Positions 17,112-25,400 of a stretch of 49,266 nucleotides of DNA are shown in pieces. The notes under the pieces were generated by a model. That model did no database searches, was not told where the DNA came from, and saw nothing but the letters and a program-made list of their open reading frames with translations. The stretch is from NCBI RefSeq assembly GCF_001984055.1, contig NZ_LYVO01000053.1:1-49266 (forward strand), written 5' to 3'. Every line of letters begins with the position of its first letter. Position 1 is the stretch's first letter. The DNA is from Variovorax sp. KK3 (GTDB taxonomy: Bacteria; Pseudomonadota; Gammaproteobacteria; Burkholderiales; Burkholderiaceae_C). The position numbers were made by a program, and so were the translations under genes.

Positions 17112-17206
17112 AAGCACTCACCGAGTGCGTAGTGCTTGACGATCATGCGGGCGCCTTTCGACGCGCGTCGATCGCGATCGACGGTGTGGGCCGGGCAGCT
17201 GCCCGG
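17112..17206. promoter_or_regulatory. Cluster of inverted repeats between secretion genes and cargo locus
   Basis: Three dyads lie within 95 bp. AAGCACT (17112-17118) pairs with AGTGCTT (17131-17137), and an internal AGTGC (17124-17128) could pair alternatively with GCACT. CGTCGATCGCGATCGACG (17166-17183) is a perfect 18-bp palindrome. CCGGGCAGCTGCCCGG (17191-17206) is a perfect 16-bp palindrome only 7 bp further on. None is followed by a T-run, so terminators are unlikely; operators or protein-binding sites for the cargo promoter are more plausible. The remaining bases up to 17315 show no other feature. Confidence 0.5.
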
Positions 17207-17315
17207 TCTGTGTCGAGACAGAAAAACAACCAGCAACCAGAGAAGCCCGTGAGGCAACGCCTCGCCGGCACCGGCTCATCGCCACTTATGACGCCACACC
17301 CAACGACGACCAACC

Positions 17316-17507
17316 ATGTACGACCAAGACACCCAACCCATGGTCCTCGGCCCGCGCTCGCCAGCCCGCGATGCGGACACCGCCGAGCCGACGGACGAGC
17401 CGTCCTTTACGAGCCTGAGATCGATCGCGTCCGCGTGGAGCGTGTTCGTGGTGGTTCTGCTGATCCTGCTGAGCTTCGCGGCGGCTTGTGTTGTGTATGG
17501 GCTGTAG
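17316..17507 (+). CDS. Small single-pass membrane protein, unknown
   Basis: 63 residues. The first ~35 are polar and acidic (ARDADTAEPTDEPSF), and the rest is a clear membrane helix (WSVFVVVLLILLSFAAACVV) ending at the C-terminus. I do not recognise it. It ends 18 bp before the first lipoprotein start and is co-directional with the secretion genes, the lipoproteins and the RTX lipase, so it may be part of that system. No good ribosome-binding site precedes the ATG, and the gene call rests on its membrane segment and location. Confidence 0.45.
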   Translation: MYDQDTQPMVLGPRSPARDADTAEPTDEPSFTSLRSIASAWSVFVVVLLILLSFAAACVVYGL

Positions 17508-17525
17508 TCGATGAAGGCTGACCAC

Positions 17526-18341
17526 ATGAAAACGCGCATTGTGCGGCGCGCATTGCTCGCCGCTTTGTTGGGCTTGGGTTTTGTCGTTAGTGCTTGCGGC
17601 AGTGGTGCCGGCGGCGCTGCTCGCTTGACCGAACGGCAGATCAAGGCCCAGGCGATGTTTGCGGAGCGTTGCAAGACGGCGGGGGAGAAGATTTACAGGA
17701 CAGTAAAGAACGTTGAGGGCGTGTACCTGCTGAAGATCCGATCCAGGACCAATCATGGCGATCAGTTCCGACTGGATGATCCATACGGCCACGATTCCAC
17801 TGGCGACATGTACATCCTCAACTTTCTTCGCGGCTTCTATCACCAGAGTCAAGCCAGACCCGTTGCCGGCGATCCTCCGCAAATGGGCTATCGGTATGTT
17901 GAAGCAGCCGATGTTCACGATGGACGGCGGTACAGATACACAGGCCGAACCGAAGAACCATGGCAATCGAACAAGGCCTTTCTCGAGGGCTATACCCGCT
18001 TTGTATTGGACAAGGTTGTCTCGCCTGGGCCGGCTCCTCGATACGCCGTGACTTACGAGGATATTTCTACTCACGAAGAACGTCAGTACTGGATTGCCGG
18101 GAGTTCGCTAAGAGTGATTGACCTTCAGACGAATGAAGTCATGGGAGAGCGGGTCGGCTACATGATGGATTGGGCGCAGGGTAGTCGGGCCGGTGGAAGG
18201 GCGCCGTGGTTATTTGCGGCCGATACGGCGTGTCCAGGCTTTCAGAGAAATCCACAGCGCCCCATCAATCGAGGTGGCTCGGCGCAGCCCGGGCAGACGC
18301 TCTACTTTGTCGAGAAGGTCTTGGAACCATCAATCAACTAG
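17526..18341 (+). CDS. Predicted lipoprotein, paralogue 1 of the RTX-lipase partner
   Basis: 271 residues from ATG 17526 (AAGG eight bases upstream; an in-frame ATG at 17511 is less likely). A lipoprotein signal peptide ends in the lipobox VSA-C24. The mature protein has no domain I recognise. It aligns almost end to end with the lipoprotein at 18613. Shared blocks are ERQIKAQAMF, ERCKTAGEKI, GYTRFVLDKVV, a YWIAGSSL segment and ERVGYMMDWAQGS, while residues ~85-115 differ. The remnant of an RTX lipase gene follows 17 bp later, mirroring the intact pair downstream. Possible roles are a periplasmic inhibitor or immunity factor, a surface anchor or a chaperone. G+C is lower than in flanking genes. 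Confidence 0.85.
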   Translation: MKTRIVRRALLAALLGLGFVVSACGSGAGGAARLTERQIKAQAMFAERCKTAGEKIYRTVKNVEGVYLLKIRSRTNHGDQFRLDDPYGHDSTGDMYILNFLRGFYHQSQARPVAGDPPQMGYRYVEAADVHDGRRYRYTGRTEEPWQSNKAFLEGYTRFVLDKVVSPGPAPRYAVTYEDISTHEERQYWIAGSSLRVIDLQTNEVMGERVGYMMDWAQGSRAGGRAPWLFAADTACPGFQRNPQRPINRGGSAQPGQTLYFVEKVLEPSIN

Positions 18342-18358
18342 AAACTGGAACGTTGGCA

Positions 18359-18616
18359 GTGAGCACAGAACTACATGTAGCCGAATACCTCAAGTACGCA
18401 GATCTGCAGATGGCTGCAGAGGCGTTCCTCGTCAACGAGCGAAAAGAGGACGCCAAGGCGGATCTGAAACAGGCGCTGGTCGATGGCAATTTTCACTCCA
18501 GCCAATTTACCGAGACTCAAGCTGTCGGAGATCTATGGCCGTGTCGAGGCCGCATTAGCGGCTGGCCAGCCCGTCAGCCCCAGCGACTGGGCGGTATATG
18601 GGATCAAGCTCGATGA
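18359..18616 (+). pseudogene. Remnant of a duplicated RTX-lipase gene (N-terminus plus out-of-frame internal piece)
   Basis: From GTG 18359 the frame encodes EYLKYADLQMAAEAF and, further on, VDGNFHSSQFTETQA, matching residues ~9-58 of the RTX lipase at 19454. At about 18522-18530 the sequence jumps to a segment matching the lipase gene from 20145 onward. That segment lies in the +1 frame, where it would read IYGRVEAALAAGQPV. About 0.5 kb of the parent gene is missing between these points, and everything after about residue 245 of the parent is gone. As read, the product would be 85 residues with a nonsense tail. Its TGA (18614-18616) overlaps the ATG of the next lipoprotein (18613), so it may survive as a translational coupler. 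A functional small protein is possible but unlikely. Confidence 0.85.
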
Positions 18617-19434
18617 CTGAGTTCATCACGCGGCGGCGAGTGCTCGGAGTCGTGCTGGGCTTGAGTCTGGTCGTAAGTGCATGTGCCCACAACCCGGATT
18701 CCGCCCGCTTAAGCGAACGTCAGATCAAGGCACAAGCCATGTTTTTCGAGCGTTGCAAGACCGCGGGTGAAAAGATTCATAGAGCGGTGGCAAACGTAGA
18801 GGGCGTGTACGTGATGAAGGTCAGGCCGACGTCGCGCAACTACGGTGAGCAGTTCAAGCTCGACGATCCATATGGAAAAGACTTGGGGGGTCTTGGGTAC
18901 ATACAAACATTTGTTCGCGGTAGCTACAAGGAAGGCCACAAGGGCACCCCACTTCCAGGATCTGAGCCGTCTCCGGCTGGCTTTGGCTACGCTGAGGCTG
19001 TCGACATTGAAGATGGGCAGCGATATAGATACACGGGGCGTATTGAGGAGCCGTGGGAAAAGGACAAGTCATACCTAAAGGGATACACGCGCTTCGTTCT
19101 AGACAAAGTTGTTGCGCGAGGCCCTGCGCCACGCTACGGAGTAACCTACGACGACATTTCTACGCGAGAAGAACGAGAGTATTGGATCGCAGGCAGCTCG
19201 CTTAAGGTCATCGATCTTCAGACGGGCGACGTCATCGCTGAACGAGTTGGATACATGATGGATTGGGCCCAGGGAAGCAGCTCTGGAGGGCGTTCGCCTT
19301 GGCTGTGGGCCTTCGAGACTGCCTGTCCCACATTCAAAAGAAATCCGAATCGTCTTGCTGGACCAGCTTCTGCCTCCACGAGCTACCAAGCTGCGCGATT
19401 CGTCGAGAAAGTTCTCAAACCACTATCGAAGTAA
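18613..19434 (+). CDS. Predicted lipoprotein, paralogue 2, paired with the intact RTX lipase
   Basis: 273 residues from ATG 18613, an ATG overlapping the TGA of the upstream remnant. An alternative in-frame ATG lies at 18598. The start at 18613 gives a signal peptide that matches paralogue 1 exactly in length, with lipobox VSA-C24. The mature part shares most residues with paralogue 1 except a variable section around residues 70-115. The family is not one I can name. It is followed after 19 bp by the RTX lipase, in the same order as the duplicated upstream pair. Constant pairing with a lipase and retention next to a dead lipase suggest that it protects against, anchors or assists the enzyme. 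The base composition is about 52% G+C in the counted stretch 18841-18960. Confidence 0.87.
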   Translation: MTEFITRRRVLGVVLGLSLVVSACAHNPDSARLSERQIKAQAMFFERCKTAGEKIHRAVANVEGVYVMKVRPTSRNYGEQFKLDDPYGKDLGGLGYIQTFVRGSYKEGHKGTPLPGSEPSPAGFGYAEAVDIEDGQRYRYTGRIEEPWEKDKSYLKGYTRFVLDKVVARGPAPRYGVTYDDISTREEREYWIAGSSLKVIDLQTGDVIAERVGYMMDWAQGSSSGGRSPWLWAFETACPTFKRNPNRLAGPASASTSYQAARFVEKVLKPLSK

Positions 19435-19453
19435 TTGACTCAGGGAAAACAGA

Positions 19454-22400
19454 ATGACGAGCAACCCAACTATCGCCGATTACCTCAAATACGCGGATCT
19501 GCAAATGGCAGCAGAGGCGTTCATAAAAAATCCGGATACCGGCAGCCTTAGCGCCGAGGGACGTGAACTTACAGAAGCTCTTATCGATGGGAATAACCAC
19601 GCCAGTCGGTTCACCGAAGTTCAAGCCATCCAGTTTGCAAAGCATTGGGTTGCTTTAGACCAGCAAGCCAACACCTCCACAGGCTTCAGCGGCACGCTTT
19701 TCAAGTGCGTCAAGGACGACCCCTCAACCGGCGCCAAAGCCGGCGAAGTCGTCATGTCCTTCCGCAGCACCGAGTTCATAGACGACGCTGCCCGCGACAA
19801 CCAAGCCACCAACACCCTGGAAATCGCCGCCACCGGCTACGCCTGGGGCCAGATACGCGACATGGAAGCGTGGTACCAGAGCCTCAAGGACCGTGGGCTT
19901 GTGTCCAAGGAACAAGGCTTCGCTGTCACCGGCTACAGCCTCGGCGGCCACTTGGCCACGGTCTTCAACTTGCTGCATGGTCCGACAGCGCCCCAAGCGG
20001 ACCAAGCCAACGTCAGGCAAGTCGTCACCTTCAACGGCGCAGGCGTCGGCGGCTTCGACCAGAGCATCGGACTCAAGGCGCTCGTGGAGCAGTTCACTGC
20101 CGCATGTGCGCGCGGCCCGGTCTTCACCGATGAATTCCTGACGCAGATCTATGGCCGTGCCGAGGCCGCGTTGGCCGCTGGTCAGCCCGTCAGCATCAGC
20201 GATTGGGCTGCGCTCAGGGCATTGGTCAATCCACCACCCGACAGCGGGGCGCTCGTGGATGCGAAGACGCGCAAGCAAGCGCAGATGGTCATCGACGCCA
20301 TTGGTCGCGTCGACGTCATCTGCGGCGAGGTCCGTCGCTTGATCGGGATAGGCAGCGGTGACGGCAAGTCACCCGTTCACGTTGCGAGGGGCCAGATCGA
20401 GCAGGCGAACCTCGGCTATCAGATGGCGCTGCTCGAAGTTGGTCAGCACAGCGATGCCGCCAGCCTCCTCAGGGGTCTTGCGCTGACCTACGGGAAAAAG
20501 GCCTATCTCAGTACGAACCCAGAGAACCAGTTCGACGTGGTCGGTGCGACCAACCCATCGGCCGTGTCCAACTCGCAATGGCACATAGGCACGGACGTGC
20601 GCGTCTTCATCGAGGACCAACCGCTGTACCGAGGCGGCGTGGCCATTGAAGCGCTATCGGAGACGCTTAAGCACACTTTGGCTGTGTCGTTCGCGCAATT
20701 CAACGTCAAGCTGCTCATCGACGGCTACGCCACCAAGGACTTCGGCGATACCCATAGCCTTGTGCTGATCGTCGATTCGCTCAACCTGCAGAACACGCTG
20801 CTGCAGATGCTGCCGGCCGAGAAGCGAACCGGCGAGACGGCCGACAAACTGCTCGACGACATCCTGCGCAGTGCCTCCAACCTGAAGAGGGTCGATGGCG
20901 ATGCCGTGGTCGGTACCGGCCAGGGCAAGTCCGAAGGCGACGTGCTGGAGAACGTGCTCAACGCGCTGGCCGATCTCGCGCTCGGGCCGCTGGCGGGCCC
21001 GCGACTCAAGGGCTCGGCGGAAGGCAACACTTGGCATCGCGTGGAAGACGAGCAAGGTTTTACCGGTCGTGACGCGTTCTACAACGTGCTCGATCGGATA
21101 CGACGCAGCGAGTTCTACAAGAGCGCCGTTGCCGGGGACCTGGCGCTGGCACTCGAGGCCACCAGCGGCAGCGAATTGGCATCCCGTGCGCACACCGACT
21201 TCGCTGCCTTCGCGGCCCTGTACAGCCTGAGCCCCTTCGTGCTGTCGAGCGGCAAGCCTGGCGCGCTGGAAGCGCTCGTAGGCGACGCATGGGGCGCGCT
21301 CTACGCCGACTGGCAGGCCGACAAGACGGCCTTGGCAGACGGCGCCAGGGCCGACGAGTTGCGCATCACCGATCAATGGCTTCAAGACCGCGCGGCGCTC
21401 GTGGAGCTAAAGAAGAAGTTCGGCATCGACAACGCGAGCTACGACAGCGCGATCGGCAATGACAAGGACATCATCTGGGAGGATCGCTACGTCGACTTCA
21501 CAATCCACCGCGCCGGCCTGGCCGATGCGACCTACGTGCGTTTCGGCGACGACGCGGACGATGCAGACCTGACCGGCGGGTCGCACAACGATCGCTTGTA
21601 CGGCGGCGCCGGCGCCGACACCCTCACCGGCGGCCAGGGCAGCGACCACCTGCAGGGCGACTCCGGCAACGACAGCCTCGACGGCGGCGAAGGCAACGAC
21701 ACCCTGCTGGGTGGCACCGGCAGCGACACCTACCGCTTCGTGGGCAGCTGGGGTGCCGACACCGTGATCGACGCGGACGGCGCCGGTGCGATCGAAGTCG
21801 ACGGCACGGTGCTGCAGGGCGGCCGCAAGATCGCAGAGGGCGTGTGGCGCAATGACGAGCAGCGCGTGCTGTACACGCTGGCAGGCGACGACGCCGCGCC
21901 CATGCTCGTCATCCAGGCCGATGCGCGGCCGGGCACCATCATGGTCCGCAAGTGGCGCGAGGGCGACCTGGGGCTCGCCATGCAGGATGAACAGCAAGGC
22001 GGCGAGCCGGTCCGCGTGTTCATCGGCGATCAGCGCGCGCCGCGTACCGGCATCGAGATCGACGAGCACATTGGCCCTGATTCCAACGCTTTCGACGTCT
22101 ACAAGTGGAGCGCCACCGAATGGGCCGCCGACGGCACGCTGATCGGCGGCGTGGTCGAAGAAGGCTTCAGCGATTCGATCCGCGGCACGGCGGGCCGGGA
22201 CCGCATCAGCGGCCTGGCGGGCAACGATGCGCTGGACGGTCGCGAAGGCGACGACCACATCGAAGGCGGCGCGGCCGACGACCTGATCGGCGGCGGGGAG
22301 GGCGAAGACGTCATCTTCGGCGGCGACGGCGACGACTACATCAACAGCAGCGCCAACCTGAGTGTGTTTGGGCGCTGGACGCCGCGGGACGTCTGGCTGG

Positions 22401-25400
22401 CTCCGCAGGGGAGGGAGATCAAGACCCAAGGCGCACGCTGGGGGGTCTATTACGAACCGGAAGCCGACGGAGACAAAGTCGCCGTCTGGTACGGAAGCGC
22501 TGCACCGAGCGGCACCGACGGAGATTTCGTGGACGGCGGCGCCGGGGATGATCGGGTCGTCGCCGGCGGCGGGTCCGACTACGTCCAGGGTGGCCAGGGT
22601 GACGACATGATCGACGGGATGGGCGGCAACGACGTGCTCGAAGGTGGTGACGGAAAGGACCGCCTCCAGGGTGACGGGGTCGACGAGCCCGGCTACATGA
22701 ACTCGGTCGACGGTCGCTATCACGGCGCCGATTTCATCGACGGCGGTGCAGGCGACGACGTGCTCGATGGTGGCGGCAAGGACGACGCCCTCTTCGGCGG
22801 TGCGGGCGACGACACGATCCGCGGCGACGACGTCGGCAACACCGGCGGCAAGGCCTATCTGCCGCTGGTCTATCACGGCAACGACCTGCTGTATGGAGAA
22901 GCGGGCAACGACTATCTGGAGGGCGGCGGCGGAGGCGATTCGCTGGACGGTGGCGCAGGCGACGACGAACTGGTTGGCGATACCGATGCCCGCAACGTCG
23001 CTGCACCTGCGCACCATCTTTTGGCCTGGGGCGATGACGCGCTCAACGGCGGAGACGGCAACGACAGGTTGTTCGGCGGAGGCAAGGACGACGTTCTGCG
23101 CGGCGGGGCAGGCAACGATGCCCTGTGGGGCGACCAGGACGACCTGGCGCTGCCGGGCGAATTCCATGGCAACGATGAACTCGATGGCGGCGAAGGCGCG
23201 GACTACCTGGTCGGCGGCGGAAAGGACGACACGCTGCATGGCGGCGCCGGCAACGACACCTTGCGCGGTGACGACGACCCGGAAAAAGTCGCCACCGAGT
23301 TCCACGGCGCCGACTACCTCGACGGCGGCGCGGGCGACGATCGTCTCGAAGGCATGGGCGGCAACGACGTGCTGCTTGGAGGCGAGGGCAACGACTACCT
23401 CGATGGCGGCGAGGGTGCCGACTACATGCAGGGCGGTGCCGGCGACGACGTCTACGTGGTCGACAACGAGGGCGACGTGATCGACGAAGAAGCGCCGAGT
23501 GGCGACGCGCCTGCCAGCATCGACGGCGTCGCGTCGGCGTTCAGCTACACCTTGGGCGCCCATCTCGACAACTTGACGTTGACGGGCACGGCGTCGATCG
23601 ACGCCACCGGCAATGCGCTGAACAACAGCATCGTCGGCAACGCGGGCAACAACGTCTTGGAGGGTGGTGCGGGCGACGACTGGCTGTCGGGCGGGCGGGG
23701 CGACGACGTCTACGTGTTCAACCGGGGCGACGGCAGGGACTGGATCGACAACTTCGATGTGGTCGAGAAGGCCAGTGCGCCGGACGAACGCGGCGTCGGC
23801 GACACCCTGCGTTTCGGCGCGGGCATCCAGGCGTCCGACGTGGTCGGCTACCGCTTCGGCGACGACATCGTGTTCCATATCAAGGGCACGTCCGACCAGA
23901 TCGGGGTTCTCGGGCACCATGATTCGGGCGGCGCCGGTGGTGCGGTGATGTTGGACCACAAGATCGACCGCGTCGAGTTCGCCGATGGCACCGCCTGGGA
24001 CCAGGCGATGCTGGAAAGCGTGGCAGAGCGCAGCGTCGCCAACCACGCACCGACGGCGACGAAAACCGTGCCCACCTTGCAGGCGCGGGTCGGCACGGCC
24101 TTCAGCTACACCGTGGCCGCCGACACCATCGTCGACAGCGACGCATGGGACGCGATCACTTACAGCATCGAGACGCTCGAGGGCCTGAATGCGCCCGCGT
24201 GGCTGACCTTCGACACCGCGACGCGCCGGTTCAGCGGCACCCCGGATGCCGACAGCGTCGGAACCCTGCGGCTGCGGCTGTGGGGTCACGACACCTATGG
24301 CGCCAGCGTTTCCACCACGGTGAACCTGAGCGTGCAGGCGGCCAACCAGGCACCGGTGGTGGCGAGGCCCCTGCAAGACCAATCCGCAAGACAGAACACG
24401 AGCTTCAGCTATAGCGTGCCGACCGACGCTTTCGCGGATTTCGACTCGGCCGGTTCGCTGGCCTACGCTGCGACGATGGCCGATGGCAGCGACCTGCCGT
24501 CGTGGCTGCACTTCGACGCCGCGACCCGGACCTTCAGCGGCAAGCCGGGCACGGCAGGCACTTTGAGCGTCAAGGTCTCGGCACGCGATTCGGACGGTGC
24601 GAGCGGGTCGTACGTGTTCGATATCGTCATCGCCTCGTCGACGATCCAAGGGACGAACGGCGACGATCGGTTGACGGGGGGCGCAGGCGACGAAACGCTG
24701 GTGGGCCTGGGCGGCAAAGACACGCTGGTGGGCAATGGCGGCGACGACATCCTCGAAGGTGGCGCGGGCGACGATTGGCTCATCGGCGACGAGTTGCACT
24801 ACGCCAGCACGGCCACGGGCGACGACCGACTCGAAGGCGGCGACGGGAACGACACACTGGAGGGCGGCAAAGGCGCTGACACCCTGCTCGGCGGCAGCGG
24901 AAACGACGAACTCACAGGCGGCGAAGGCGACGACTTCATCGATGGCGGCGCGGGCTCGGACGAGATGTACGGCAATAGCGGCAACGACACCTTCTACGTG
25001 GAACGCATCGAGGGCAACGAGAGCATCCACGACTTCGGCCTGGGTGCAGACCGGCTCGTGCTGGGCGGCTACCGCCCGCGGGACCTCAGCGTGAGCTACA
25101 AGAATTCCGCGCTCGTGCTGCGGGCTGCCGACGGTTCGACACTCGGCCTAAGCAGTTACTTTTCGCGGCCCGACCTGGCCGACCTGCCGATCGAATTTGC
25201 AGATGGCACCGTCTGGCGCCGGTCCGATATCCACGCCATGCTGAATCTGCCGCAGTTGGTCTGGCCCGACATGTACGACTTGGAGATCGACGAGTGGGGC
25301 ACCGACAGGATGCATGGCTCCGACTACAGCGACGTTCTTTTCGGCCTGGGCGGAGACGATGTCATCTTCGGATACGGTGGCAAAGACCATCTTCACGGCG

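Noticed and set aside
17132..17521. 129-codon frame across the palindromes and the small membrane gene
   Set aside because: It reads through the palindromes and gives an Arg/Pro-rich product; the 63-residue frame with a membrane helix is better supported.
21407..25030. 1207-codon leftward open frame opposite the RTX repeats
   Set aside because: Valine/alanine-rich mirror of the Gly-Asp repeats (GGC/GAC read backward); no independent signal.
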